Positions 46,972 through 56,469 of a DNA stretch of 64,000 nt are shown one piece after another. How positions within the stretch are numbered: position 1 is the stretch's first letter; each line of letters opens with the position of its first letter. Under the pieces are notes generated by a model that was not told the origin of the DNA, did not search any database, and saw only the letters and a list, made by a program, of their open reading frames with translations. The position numbers were made by a program, and so were the translations under genes. Location: contig CAVQZC010000003.1 of NCBI GenBank assembly GCA_963718315.1, positions 62,001 through 126,000 on the forward strand. Reading direction: 5' to 3'. Origin of the DNA: CAVQZC01 sp963718315. GTDB taxonomy: Bacteria; Actinomycetota; Thermoleophilia; Gaiellales; JAICJC01.

Positions 46972-48528
46972 ATGCCGACCTACTTGACCCCCGGGGTGTA
47001 CGTCGAGGAGATCCCCTCCCAGAGCAAGCCGATCGAAGGGGTGGGGACGTCGACCGCTGCCTTCGTCGGCCTTGCGCCGGGCGGGCCGGTGAACCGGCCG
47101 ATGCGGATCGCCAACTGGACGCAGTTTGCCCGTATCTACGGCGATCCCCGCGAGCCCGAGAATGGGCCGTTCATGGCCGGCGCGTACCTCGCGCACGCGG
47201 TGTACGGCTACTTCCAGAACGGCGGCGGCCTGTGCTGGGTGGTGCGGGTCGGCGGGGCCGACGGCGCCAGCCATCCCCAGGCCGCGCTGCCGGCGGCGGC
47301 CGACTCCGGCGTCGAGGCGCTGCGGGCGGTCGCGAAGGAGGGCGTCGACGGCGACGTCGAGGTGCAGGTCGCCGAGGAGGTCGTGCCCAAGGGCGACGAC
47401 GACAAGCCCGCCGACGCGCCGGCCAGCTACCGGATCGTGGTCACGGCCGGAACCGAGCGTGAGGAGTTCGACGGCCTGTCGCTGAAGAAGGGCCGCAACT
47501 ACATCGTCACCAAGGTCAACGCCGCCTCCCAGCTGATCCAGCTCGAGGAGACCGGGGCGGCGCTCCCGGAGGTGCGCCCGGCAGAGGGCTCCTACAAGCT
47601 GTCCCTGCCACCGGCCCCGGTCGAGAAGCTGTCTGCCGGCGAGTTCGAGGGCGACGTGGCGCGCCGCGAGGGGATGGGCAGCCTGGCCGCCATCGACGAG
47701 GTGACCATGGTCTGCGCGCCCGACCTGATGATGCTCGCCGCCGACGGCAGCGACGCCCAGGTGCGCGATGTCCAGGGCAAGATGATCGCCCACTGCGAGG
47801 GCGCGAAGGACCGGATCGCCATCCTCGACCCGCCTCCCGGCCTGCTGCCGCAGGAGGTGCTCGAGTGGCGGATGAACACCGCCGGCTACGACTCCAAGTT
47901 CGCCACCCTCTACTACCCGTGGCTGGAGGTCATGGACCCGCTCACCCGGCAGCCGATGATGGTGCCGCCGAGCGGTCACGTGGCCGGCGTCTGGGCCCGC
48001 ACCGACAGCACCCGCGGCGTCCACAAGGCGCCGGCCAACGAGGTCGTGCTGGGTGTCAACGGCCTCGGCTTCCAGATCACGCACGAGGAGCAGGGCGGGC
48101 TCAACCGTTCGGGCATCAACTGCGTCCGCTCGTTCCCCGGCCGCGGCATCCGCGTGTGGGGCGCCCGAACGCTCTCGAGCGATCCCGAGTGGCGGTACCT
48201 GAACGTCCGCAGGCTCTTCAACTACGTCTCCGAGTCGATCATGGAGGGCACGCAGTGGGCCGTGTTCGAGCCCAACGACGAGCGCCTCTGGATCAGGCTG
48301 CGGATCTCGGTCGCCAGCTTCCTCACCCGCACGTGGCGCGAGGGCGCGCTGTTCGGGGCCACCCCGGCCGAGGCGTTCTACGTCAAGTGCGACGCCGAGA
48401 CCAACCCGTCCGACGTCATCGAGGCCGGGCAGGTGGTGATGGAGATCGGCATCTCGCCGGTGAAGCCGGCCGAGTTCGTGATCTTCCGGATCAGCCAGTT
48501 CACAGCCGGCGCCACCGAGGTCAGCTAG
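46972..48528 (+). CDS. Contractile sheath protein
   Basis: 518 residues; ATG 46972 has AGAAGGAG. The N-terminus PTYLTPGVYVEEIPSQSKPIEGVGTSTAAFVG is the classic tail-sheath start, which forms the linker strand to neighbouring subunits. The C-terminal part (RRLFNYVSESIMEGTQWAVFEPN, then EIGISPVKPAEFVIFRI) is the conserved sheath core. One sheath gene only is present, whereas Afp and PVC have three. The sheath contracts to drive the tube through a target membrane. Confidence 0.96.
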   Translation: MPTYLTPGVYVEEIPSQSKPIEGVGTSTAAFVGLAPGGPVNRPMRIANWTQFARIYGDPREPENGPFMAGAYLAHAVYGYFQNGGGLCWVVRVGGADGASHPQAALPAAADSGVEALRAVAKEGVDGDVEVQVAEEVVPKGDDDKPADAPASYRIVVTAGTEREEFDGLSLKKGRNYIVTKVNAASQLIQLEETGAALPEVRPAEGSYKLSLPPAPVEKLSAGEFEGDVARREGMGSLAAIDEVTMVCAPDLMMLAADGSDAQVRDVQGKMIAHCEGAKDRIAILDPPPGLLPQEVLEWRMNTAGYDSKFATLYYPWLEVMDPLTRQPMMVPPSGHVAGVWARTDSTRGVHKAPANEVVLGVNGLGFQITHEEQGGLNRSGINCVRSFPGRGIRVWGARTLSSDPEWRYLNVRRLFNYVSESIMEGTQWAVFEPNDERLWIRLRISVASFLTRTWREGALFGATPAEAFYVKCDAETNPSDVIEAGQVVMEIGISPVKPAEFVIFRISQFTAGATEVS

Positions 48529-48568
48529 CTCCGCCTTCCCACGCAGCGTTCGAAAGGAGTGCCAGCAA

Positions 48569-49009
48569 ATGCCAAGCAAGCAACCACGTCCGTCAACCCA
48601 CTTCCGGCTCGACCTGGGAGGCCACGAGGGCGTCGGCATGTTCCGTGAGTGCTCCGGTCTCGACTCCGAGACCTCGGTGATCGAGCAGCACTCGGTCGAC
48701 GACAACGGCCGCCCCACGATCCGCAAGATCCCGGGAGCGGCGAAGTGGTCGAACATCAGCCTCAAGCGGGGTGTCGACGAGAGCCTCGACATCTGGAAGT
48801 GGCGGCAGACGGTGCTCGACGAGGGTCCGGACAGCGCTCGCGTCGACGGCAACATCGCGCTGGTCGACTACACCGGCTCGACGATCGCAACCTGGAGCTT
48901 CGAGCAGGGGTGGCCGATCAAGTACACCGGCGCCACGCTCAACGCCTCCGGCAACGAGGTCGCCGTGGAGGAGATCCAGATCTGCCACGAGGGCCTCGAG
49001 CGGATGTGA
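48569..49009 (+). CDS. Inner tube protein 1 (T4 gp19-like)
   Basis: 146 residues; ATG 48569 with AAAGGAG upstream. The fold pattern FRLDLGGHEGVGMFRECSGL, ISLKRGVDESLDIWKWR and AVEEIQICHEGL is that of Hcp/gp19-like tube subunits. It forms the tube inside the sheath. A second, divergent tube-like protein at 51275 is the probable tube-baseplate adaptor. Confidence 0.95.
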   Translation: MPSKQPRPSTHFRLDLGGHEGVGMFRECSGLDSETSVIEQHSVDDNGRPTIRKIPGAAKWSNISLKRGVDESLDIWKWRQTVLDEGPDSARVDGNIALVDYTGSTIATWSFEQGWPIKYTGATLNASGNEVAVEEIQICHEGLERM

Positions 49010-49019
49010 GCAGGGAGCG

Positions 49020-49406
49020 ATGACGACCGCCATCCGCACCGAGTACGCCTTCAGCCTGCCCCGGGGCTTCGTCGATGCCGCCGGCGCCGTCCACCGCGAC
49101 GGCACCATGCGGCTGGCCACGGCCCGCGACGAGATCGAGCCGCTGCGCGACCCGGCCGTGCGCGAGAACGAGGCCTACCTGACCGTCCTGCTGCTGTCCC
49201 GCACGATCACGCGGCTCGGCGACCTGACGGACGTCACGCCGCAGGTGGTGGAGGGGCTGTACGCGGCCGACTTCGACCACCTGCAGCGTCTCTACGAGCG
49301 CCTGAACTCGGGCGGCGAGGCGGTCGGCTCGGTGACCTGTCCCTCATGCGGATCGGCATTCGAGGTCGACCTCGCCGAGATCGAGGACGGGCGCCTGGGG
49401 GAATGA
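49020..49406 (+). CDS. Small eCIS tail-assembly protein with zinc-knuckle pair
   Basis: 128 residues from ATG 49020 (GGGAG upstream), 10 bases after the tube gene. The N-terminal part (TEYAFSLPRGFVDAAGAVHRDGTMRLAT...DEIEPLRD) is seen in tail loci of related injection systems and resembles tail-assembly chaperones in position. The C-terminus has one CPSCG pair that could hold metal only by pairing between subunits. The stop overlaps the start of the next small gene (ATGA). Confidence 0.75.
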   Translation: MTTAIRTEYAFSLPRGFVDAAGAVHRDGTMRLATARDEIEPLRDPAVRENEAYLTVLLLSRTITRLGDLTDVTPQVVEGLYAADFDHLQRLYERLNSGGEAVGSVTCPSCGSAFEVDLAEIEDGRLGE

Positions 49407-49564
49407 CGGCGCCGTCCCCCGAGCAGCTGTTCGGGGAGGCGGCGCAGCTGGCCCACCGCTTCCACTGGTCGCTGGACACGATCCTCGACCTGGAGCACGG
49501 AGACCGCAGGCGGTTTCTGGATGAGTCCGACGCGATCCTCCGTGAGGAGCGCGAACACCTGTGA
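49403..49564 (+). CDS. Small DUF6760-like protein
   Basis: 53 residues from ATG 49403, overlapping the previous gene (ATGA) and the next gene. The pattern HRFHWSLDTILDLEHGDRR is that of short proteins found after the tube gene in phage-like and eCIS loci (DUF6760). Paired small genes at this place often act as tail-assembly chaperones, sometimes linked by frameshift; here they are linked by a plain overlap. Confidence 0.7.
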   Translation: MTAPSPEQLFGEAAQLAHRFHWSLDTILDLEHGDRRRFLDESDAILREEREHL

Positions 49565-51278
49565 ACGAAGACGACACGACACCCGGCGCCGGCCGCATCG
49601 GCAGGCTCGCACACCGCGTCGCGGCGCGGCACGCCGCGCCCTCCGGCATGCGCGGAGGGCTGCTCGGCCAGGCGGTCGCCGAGCGCCGGCGGCCGAAGCT
49701 GCTGGACACGCTGACCCGGCTGGCCGGCCCCCGGTCGGTGGGGCGCAAGCGGGCGGAGACGGCCGCGGTGCAGCCGCCGCCTGGCATGAGCGACTTCGCG
49801 GCCGCCTGGATGTTCGGCGACACGCCGGTGCGGGGCACGCCGTTTGCGGGGGGTGCCACGGTCAGCGATCGCGAGCGGCCGTCGTTCCTGGCACCGAAGG
49901 AGCCCGCGCCCGTCGCGCGCCAGGTTGCCCGGCGCCCCGCGCCGCGCGCCGGCGACGGGCCGGTGGAGCAGACGCGGCCGGTGGTCGAGGAGCTGGCCCC
50001 GTTCCGGCTTGCGCGGGCGCCCGCGGAGCCAACCGGAGCCGGAGCCTGCGACCCCTCCGCAGCCGGTAGCGGAGGCCGCTGCTGTCGCGCGGAGAGCCGG
50101 CCGAGGTTGCCGCTGCGGCGAGCGCCTCGCCCAGGACCGAGTCTGCTCCCGCCGAGGATCCACAGCCGGTAGTTCAGCCGCCGCCGGTGCCCCTGCGGGT
50201 CGCCCGCGTCGCCCGGCCGGAGCAGCCGCCCGCGCCGGCGCCGTTGCGGCCCCGCATTGGGCGTGCGGCACAGCCGGAGCCCGTGCTGCGGCCGGTCGAG
50301 ATCCCGCCACCACCTTCCGGGCCGGCGGCGATCCCGGCCGAGCGGCCCGCAGCCCGGGCCCGCCCCTCGCTGGTGCGCCGGCTGCTGCGGAGGATCGTCC
50401 CCGAGCCACCGCGGGCCGAGCCGGACGTGCCGCCGGACGTGTCCGACGCCCGGCCCGGTGTGCCCACGGCGCCGCCGCCCGCAGCCGCCACGCCGTCCAC
50501 GGTGGAGCTTCGACCGGAACCTGGAGCACCAGCTGATGCCGGGCCGGAAACGGTCGCGGAGCCGTCGCAGCCGGAGATCGACTCGCCGCCCGCGGCTCCG
50601 GCATCGCCGCTGTACGTCGCTCGCACGACCCGGTCGGTCGCGCCTGCCCCGACGCCGACGCCGGTCGTGCCACTTGGCCGTACCACGCGCCGCCATTTGG
50701 CCTCGCCCCCCGAGACAACGCCGCCACCCTCCCGATCCGAGCCCGGCGCACACGCGCCCGACTCGGTCTCGGCTGCGGCACCCGTCGCCCCGGCGGCATC
50801 GCCCGCACCGCCCATAACGCCTGGCACGGCCGCCGCGCAGGCGCCAGGGCCGGCGCCGGTTCGCGTCCGCGTCGCCCGGGCGGCTGAACCGCCGCGCCTG
50901 TCCCGAGCACCAGCACCGGCTCAGGGGCAGCATCTCGCGCCGGCGGCGGCGCGACTGGCAGTCGCCACCGGCGCCGTGGTCGAGGCGGCCGGCGGGATGA
51001 CGACGCTCGCATTCGCCCCGGCCGCGGCAGCCACCCCGCTCACGCTGGCCCGCCAGCTGAGCGAGACGCCGGCGGCGGACGCGCCGCCGTCGATGTCCGA
51101 GGTCGTGCCCGTGCAGCCCGCGCCGGCGGCCGCCCCGGGCCAGGCGCCTGGCCCGCACCCGGTGCCGCCGGCCGCGGTCGACCTTCCCGAGATCTACGAG
51201 TACGTGATCGACCATCTGCGCCGTGACCTGCTGGTCGAGCGGGAGCGGATGGGCGACCTGCTGGGAGGTCTGCCGTGA
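49561..51278 (+). CDS. Pro/Ala-rich eCIS linker protein (two frameshifts near 50025 and 50090)
   Basis: Start 49561 overlaps the preceding stop. Joining three frames (one extra base near 50020-50030 and one near 50080-50095) gives 571 residues. The N-terminus has a conserved-looking segment (MSDFAAAWMFGDTPVRGTPFAGG). Residues about 120-480 are low-complexity, rich in Pro, Ala, Arg and Glu, with repeated VARVARPE/VARAAEP-type units. The last 35 residues (PEIYEYVIDHLRRDLLVERERMGDLLG) form a clear amphipathic helix. I do not recognise a family. It may be a flexible ruler or adaptor between tube and baseplate. Confidence 0.65.
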
Positions 51279-51727
51279 GCGACCGTGGCACCTCGCCCGG
51301 CAGCTCCGATCCGGATCCCGTCGGCGGCCTGAGCTTCATCGTCTCCACCGACGACGCCGAGATCGGGCGCTTCTCCGAGTGCTCTGGCCTGACGGCCGAG
51401 TACGAGATCGAGGAGTACGAGGAAGGCGGGCAGAACACGTTCGTGCACAAGCTCCGCGGCCGGGTCAAGTACCCGAACCTGACGCTGAAGCGCGGCGTCA
51501 CCCACGAGACCGAGTTCCTCGACTGGTTCTTCGCGTCGAAGGAGTGGGACGACCGCGGCCAGCTCTCGGTCGAGCTGCTGGGACCCGACGGCGAGACGAT
51601 CCGCACCTGGGCCTTCGAGGGCGCGTTCCCGGTCAAGTGGACGGGGCCGTCGCTGAACGCCGGGTCGACGGCCGTCGCCACCGAGACGCTGGAGATCGCG
51701 CACCGAGGGCTGGTGATCAACGTCTGA
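51275..51727 (+). CDS. Inner tube protein 2 / tube initiator (gp19-like)
   Basis: 150 residues; GTG 51275 overlaps the previous stop. Same fold as the first tube protein (FIVSTDDAEIGRFSECSGL, LTLKRGVTHETEFLDWFF, ETLEIAHRGL). In Afp and PVC the corresponding protein (Afp5/Pvc5-like) forms the ring that joins tube and spike hub. It overlaps the LysM gene by one base (TGATG). Confidence 0.93.
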   Translation: MSDRGTSPGSSDPDPVGGLSFIVSTDDAEIGRFSECSGLTAEYEIEEYEEGGQNTFVHKLRGRVKYPNLTLKRGVTHETEFLDWFFASKEWDDRGQLSVELLGPDGETIRTWAFEGAFPVKWTGPSLNAGSTAVATETLEIAHRGLVINV

Positions 51728-52404
51728 TGGGAGTCCCGACCGGATTCGAGCGTGCGTACCTGGACGTCGAGGGCGGCCAGCAGATCGACTGCTGGTTCAA
51801 CCCCAAGGACTACTCGATCAGCAAGTCCAACACCTGGAACACGAAGCCGCAGACCGGACGCGAGATCGGCGTGCCCCAGTTCACGGGCGGACAGCCGCGT
51901 GAGCTGACGCTGTCCCTGCTGTTCGACGCCTCGGACAGCGACTCGATGGACGTCGTCGAGGTCACCAACCAGCTGTTCGCCATGATGGACGTGAGCCAGA
52001 AGGTACAGGCATCGAAGAACAGCGGGCGTCCCCCGACAGTGACCTTCGGCTGGGGGCAGGTGTTGAGCTTCAAGGCCGTTGTGACCCAGCTTCACGTCCA
52101 GTTCCGGATGTTCCGGATCGACGGGACTCCGGTGCGCGCGACCGCCCAGATCACGCTGCGCCAGGTCGCGCCCGTGGTGGCCAAGGGTGGCTCCGGTGGG
52201 GCGACGCGGCAGAACCCGACCACCACCGGCATCGCCGGCATCCGGTCGCACGTTGTCCGTGACGGCGACAGCCTCCAGTCCATCGCATACGCTGCCTACG
52301 GGGATGCGACGACGTGGCGCACCATCGCCGAGGCAAACGGGATCGACGACCCTGTGCGGCTCCGCCGCGGCACAGAGCTCTCCCTGCCCAGGAGCCCGGC
52401 ATGA
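51727..52404 (+). CDS. eCIS baseplate hub protein with LysM domain (Afp7/Pvc7-like)
   Basis: 225 residues from ATG 51727. Residues 1-155 are the contractile injection tube-adaptor domain (RAYLDVEGGQQIDCWFNPKDYSISKSN...GGQPRELTLSLLFD). The C-terminus has a LysM-like motif (SHVVRDGDSLQSIAYAAYGDATTWRTIAEANGI), as in T4 gp53. It binds the hub and stabilises the baseplate. Its stop overlaps the spike ATG (ATGA). Confidence 0.94.
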   Translation: MGVPTGFERAYLDVEGGQQIDCWFNPKDYSISKSNTWNTKPQTGREIGVPQFTGGQPRELTLSLLFDASDSDSMDVVEVTNQLFAMMDVSQKVQASKNSGRPPTVTFGWGQVLSFKAVVTQLHVQFRMFRIDGTPVRATAQITLRQVAPVVAKGGSGGATRQNPTTTGIAGIRSHVVRDGDSLQSIAYAAYGDATTWRTIAEANGIDDPVRLRRGTELSLPRSPA

Positions 52405-54045
52405 GCACCGTGACCACGCCGATGGTGGGCGGCGCCGAGATCCACGTCAACGGGTCGCTGCTCGACCCGACCCTGGGGCAGCGTGTCAGCGAGGTACGGG
52501 TGCAGGACAACCTGATGCTGCCGACCGCGTTTCTGATCCGCTTCTCGGACGCGGAGATGGCGAACGTCGACACCCACCCGTTCGCCGTCGGCGCCTCGGT
52601 GGAGATCCTGATGGCGGCGCCCGGCAGCAGCACGCCGACCAGTCTGGTCAAGGGGCAGGTGGCCAGCGTCGAGGCGGAGTTCGACCACGGGGGCGTGACG
52701 ATCGCGGCACGCGGCTACGACCAGTCCTACGTCCTCAACCGCAGCTCGCTCAGCCAGACCTACCAGAACATGACCGCCGACGACATCGCCCAGAAGATCG
52801 CCTCGCGGAACGGGCTGACGCCGGGGACGATCGACAGCGCCGGCGCGGCGTCGCCGCACGAGTTCCAGCACAACGAGACGGACTGGGCGTTTCTCTGGCG
52901 ACTGGCGCGCCGGATCGACTTCGAGGTCGGGGTCAGCGACAAGACGCTCAACTTCCGCCGCGCGGCGCCCGGCGCCTCGCCGGTCGAGCTCCGCTACGGC
53001 GAGACCCTGCAGGTGTTCCGCCCCCGCGTCACCGGCGTGCAGCAGGTCGACACGGTGTCGGTGCGGGCCTGGGATCCATCGTCGAAGCAGGCGATCGAGT
53101 CGAGCGCGGATGCGCCGTCGCAGCTCGACACGTCGATCGGGATCAGCCGGTCGGACGTGGCCTCCGGCCTGGGTGGCGGCACGGTTGCGATCGGCGACCG
53201 CCCGGTGATGGAGCAGGATGAGGCTGATGCCCTCGCCACGAGCGTCGCTGCCAGACTCGCTAACGGCTTCGCCGAGGCGGAGGGCACGTGCGTCGGCGAC
53301 CCCCGGGTGCACGCCGGCGCCGGCATCCAGGTCGAGGGTGTCGGGACTCGATGGGGCGGCACCTACACGATCACGTCGAGCACCCATCTACTGCGTGGGC
53401 AACATGGCTACCACACCCAGTTCGTGGTGTCCGGACGGGCCCCACGCCACCTGATCGACCTGATGACTCCGGCTCCCGCACGGGAGTGGGGCAGTTCGCT
53501 GGTCGTCGGCACGGTGACGCAGAACGACGATCCCGACGGCCTCGGCCGGATCCGGGTCAAGCATCCCGACCTGGGCGACAGCATCGAGGGCTGGTGGGCG
53601 CGGATGGCCACGCTCAACGCCGGCGGCGACCGAGGCGTGCTGATGCTGCCCGCAGGTCGGCGACGAGGTGGTGGTCGGGTTCGAGCACGGCGATGTTCGG
53701 CACCCGTACGTCCTGGGCTCGGTCTGGAACGGCACCGACACGCCGGGCGACGACCTGACGAAGACCGACGGGTCGTTCGGCCTCCTCAGCCAGGCAGCGA
53801 TCACCGCCAAGGCACAGGGGACGATCACGCTGACCACCAAACAGGATCTCTCGATCGAGACCGACGGCAAGATCACCGAGAAGGCGAGCGGCGACTACCA
53901 GGTCGAGGGGCAGTCCGTCAGCATCAAGGCAAACGGATCGGTTACGGTCGAGGCAACGGGCGACCTGACGCTCAAGGGCTCCACCGTCAGCCTCCAGGCA
54001 CAGGGCACCGTGAGCGTCTCCGGAGCCCAGATCTCACTCGGGTGA
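52401..54045 (+). CDS. Spike/hub protein, VgrG-like (frameshift at 53649-53651)
   Basis: ATG 52401. The N-terminal hub domain (gp27-like, to about residue 370) is followed by the gp5 OB domain (LVVGTVTQNDDPDGLGRIRVKHPDLG). Dropping one C at 53649-53651 restores LPQVGDEVVVGFEHGDVRHPYVLGSVWNG and a C-terminal beta-helix with repeated 8-residue units (LSIETDGK, VSIKANGS, LTLKGSTV). Total 547 residues. It tops the tube with the membrane-piercing spike. No PAAR tip protein was found after it. Confidence 0.92.
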
Positions 54046-54053
54046 CCAGACAC

Positions 54054-54452
54054 ATGACCACTGACATCATCGGCACCGGCATCGCCTTCCCCCTCCGCCT
54101 CGACCGCCGGGGGAGCGTGGCCCTGACCCACGGCGGCGAGGACATCCGCGAGGCGATCGAGCTGATCCTGGGCACCGCGCCCGGCGAGCGGCCGATGCGC
54201 CCGGAGTTCGGCTGCGGCATCCACGACCACATCTTCGGCGGCATCGACGCCTCGACACTGGGCCGGGTCGAGCAGGACGTGCGAGCTGCCCTCGACCGCT
54301 GGGAGCCGCGGATCGACGTGGTCAGCGTCGTCTTCGACACGTCCGGGGCAGGCTCCGGGCGGCTGGCGATCGACCTCACCTACCGTGAGCGGGCCACGAA
54401 CGACGTGCGGAACCTCGTGTATCCCTTCTACATGATCCCCGCTGAGGAGTAG
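54054..54452 (+). CDS. Baseplate wedge protein gp25-like
   Basis: 132 residues from ATG 54054. The pattern REAIELILGTAPGERPMRPEFGCGIHDHIFGG contains the EPR-like core (here GERPMRPEFG) of gp25/Afp9/TssE, which polymerises sheath from the baseplate. Starts 8 bases after the spike stop. Confidence 0.95.
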   Translation: MTTDIIGTGIAFPLRLDRRGSVALTHGGEDIREAIELILGTAPGERPMRPEFGCGIHDHIFGGIDASTLGRVEQDVRAALDRWEPRIDVVSVVFDTSGAGSGRLAIDLTYRERATNDVRNLVYPFYMIPAEE

Positions 54453-54459
54453 CGACAGC

Positions 54460-56466
54460 ATGTCCCCACTGCCGGAGATCACGCTCGACGACCGGAGGTT
54501 CCAGGACCTGGTCAACGAGGCCCGCCTGCGTATCGCCCGCTCCTGCCCGGAGTGGACGGAGCACAACGTGTCCGACCCCGGGGTCACGCTGATCGAGCTG
54601 TTCGCCTGGATGACGGACATGCTCGTGTACCGGGTGAACCGGGTGCCAGACAAGCTGCATCTGGCGCTGCTCGAGCTGCTCGGCATCCGCCTGGCGCCGC
54701 CGACGGCCGCGACCACCGAGCTGCGGTTCCGCCTGGGCGCGCCGGCCGTCGAGCCGGTCACCATCCCGGCCTTCCGCACCGAGGTCGGCACCGTGCGCAC
54801 GGCCACCGAGGAGTCGATCGTGTTCCAGACCGTCGAGGACTTCACCATCCCCGTCCTCGCCGCCAGTGCGTACTCCGTCGAGCGCAAGGGAGCGGTCAAG
54901 GACGTCGGGGTCGCCGGCGGCACGGCCCGCCCCAAGGGCCCCGACCAGGTGCCGTTCGGAATGCCTCCGGCTCCCGGCGATGCGCTCTACCTGGGCTTCC
55001 CGGAGTCGTTGGCCCGGCTGCTCGTCCGGGTGGACGTCGACTGCTCGCAGGCGCGCGGCGCCGGGGTCGATCCCGAGGATCCGCCCCTGCGCTGGGAGGC
55101 ATCGACCGGGGACAGCTCCGCACCCTGGGCCGAGGTCGAGGTGCTGTCCGACCGCACCGGCGGCTTCAACTACGGCAGCGGCGCCGTCGAGGTGGAGGTC
55201 GGCCCCCGCAGCGGCATCGAGTCGGTCGGCGGGAAGCGCGCCCACTGGCTGCGCTGCCGCCTGGACGTCCTCACGCGCAGCGGCGCATCGGGTGCCTCGT
55301 TCACCCACCCACCCGAGATCTACGGCATCGGCGCCGGCGCGATCGGTGCACGGATTCCGGCGATTCACGCGCAACGGGAGGTCGCCGAGCCCCTCGGCGA
55401 CAGCGACGGCACGCCCGGTCAGCACCTTCAGCTGCGGCACGCGCCCCTGCTTCAGCCCCACGATGACGAGACGCTCGAGGTGCGCGAGCCCGGCGCCGAG
55501 ACCTGGGAGTCGTGGGAGCTCCAGGAGTCGTTCGCCGAGAGCGAGCCCGAGGATCGGCACGTGGTGGTCGACGCCGCCTCCGGCGAGGTGGAGCTGGGGC
55601 CGGCCGTCCGGGCGCCTGACGGCGGCTGGCGGCAGTACGGCCGGGTGCCGGCCAAGGGCGCTGCGCTGCGCTTCTCGAGGTACCGCCACGGCGGCGGCCG
55701 CGACGGGAACGTGGCGGCCGACACGCTGACGATGCTCAAGGAGGCGATCCCCAGCGTTGCCTCCGTGACGAATCCCGTGCCGGCGATCGGCGGCCTCGAT
55801 CGCGAGCCGCTGGAGAGCGCCCGCGCGCGGGCGCCGATGGAGCTGCGCACCCGCCAGCGGGCGGTCACCGCGGGCGACTTCGAATTCCTCTGCCAGAAGG
55901 CCTCGCCGCGGGTCGCCCGGGCCATCTGCCTGCCGACCGGCACGGAGGGGGTGACGCGCGTGCAGATCCTGCCCCGCGTCCCCGATCCCGCCCGCCACCT
56001 GGAGCCCCACGAGCTGGTCGCCGACGAGGGGCTCCTGAACGAGGTCGCCGCCTACCTGGACGACCGGCGGCTGGTCGGCACGACGGTTCAGGTCGCCCCG
56101 GTACGGCTTCGGGGGATCACCGTGGTCGTGAACGTGCAGGCTGCGCCGCGCAGCGACCTGGGGCGCGTGGAGCGCGACATCGAGCAGGCGCTGGACGTGT
56201 ACCTGAACCCGCTGGCCGGCGGGTCGGCGAACGGCGGCCCCGCCGGCTGGGAGTTCGGCCGCGCCCTCAACCAGGGAGAGGTGTACGGCATCGTTCACGC
56301 CGTCGAGGGCGTCGAATTCGTCAAGATCCTCCGTGTGTACGAGACCAACCTCGAGACCGGACAGCAGGAGGCGAAGCCGGCCGGCCCGCACCTCCAGCTC
56401 GAGCCCGACGAGCTGATCGCCTCGGGCCAGCATGTCGTCAAGGCAGAGCACCGCGAGGTCGTTTAG
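54460..56466 (+). CDS. Baseplate J-like wedge protein (Afp11/Pvc11-like)
   Basis: 668 residues; ATG 54460 with GAGGAG upstream. The N-terminus (EWTEHNVSDPGVTLIELFAWMTDMLVYRVNRVPDK) and the region VTAGDFEFLCQKASPRVARAICLP are characteristic of putative baseplate assembly proteins (gpJ/gp6 type). It builds the wedges that hold the sheath start. A single J-like gene is present, with the usual second large wedge (Afp12) represented only by the shorter following gene. Confidence 0.94.
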   Translation: MSPLPEITLDDRRFQDLVNEARLRIARSCPEWTEHNVSDPGVTLIELFAWMTDMLVYRVNRVPDKLHLALLELLGIRLAPPTAATTELRFRLGAPAVEPVTIPAFRTEVGTVRTATEESIVFQTVEDFTIPVLAASAYSVERKGAVKDVGVAGGTARPKGPDQVPFGMPPAPGDALYLGFPESLARLLVRVDVDCSQARGAGVDPEDPPLRWEASTGDSSAPWAEVEVLSDRTGGFNYGSGAVEVEVGPRSGIESVGGKRAHWLRCRLDVLTRSGASGASFTHPPEIYGIGAGAIGARIPAIHAQREVAEPLGDSDGTPGQHLQLRHAPLLQPHDDETLEVREPGAETWESWELQESFAESEPEDRHVVVDAASGEVELGPAVRAPDGGWRQYGRVPAKGAALRFSRYRHGGGRDGNVAADTLTMLKEAIPSVASVTNPVPAIGGLDREPLESARARAPMELRTRQRAVTAGDFEFLCQKASPRVARAICLPTGTEGVTRVQILPRVPDPARHLEPHELVADEGLLNEVAAYLDDRRLVGTTVQVAPVRLRGITVVVNVQAAPRSDLGRVERDIEQALDVYLNPLAGGSANGGPAGWEFGRALNQGEVYGIVHAVEGVEFVKILRVYETNLETGQQEAKPAGPHLQLEPDELIASGQHVVKAEHREVV

Positions 56467-56469
56467 ATC

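Noticed and set aside
46831..48855. Long minus-strand open frame opposite the sheath gene
   Set aside because: Same reason: composition of a shadow frame and a certain sheath gene on the other strand. Similar shadows at 10556-12880, 20853-21740 and 23820-24851 were also dropped.
48569..49564. Programmed ribosomal frameshift in the small tail-assembly pair
   Set aside because: The two small genes are joined by an ordinary ATGA overlap, both with protein-like sequence, and I saw no slippery heptamer at the junction.
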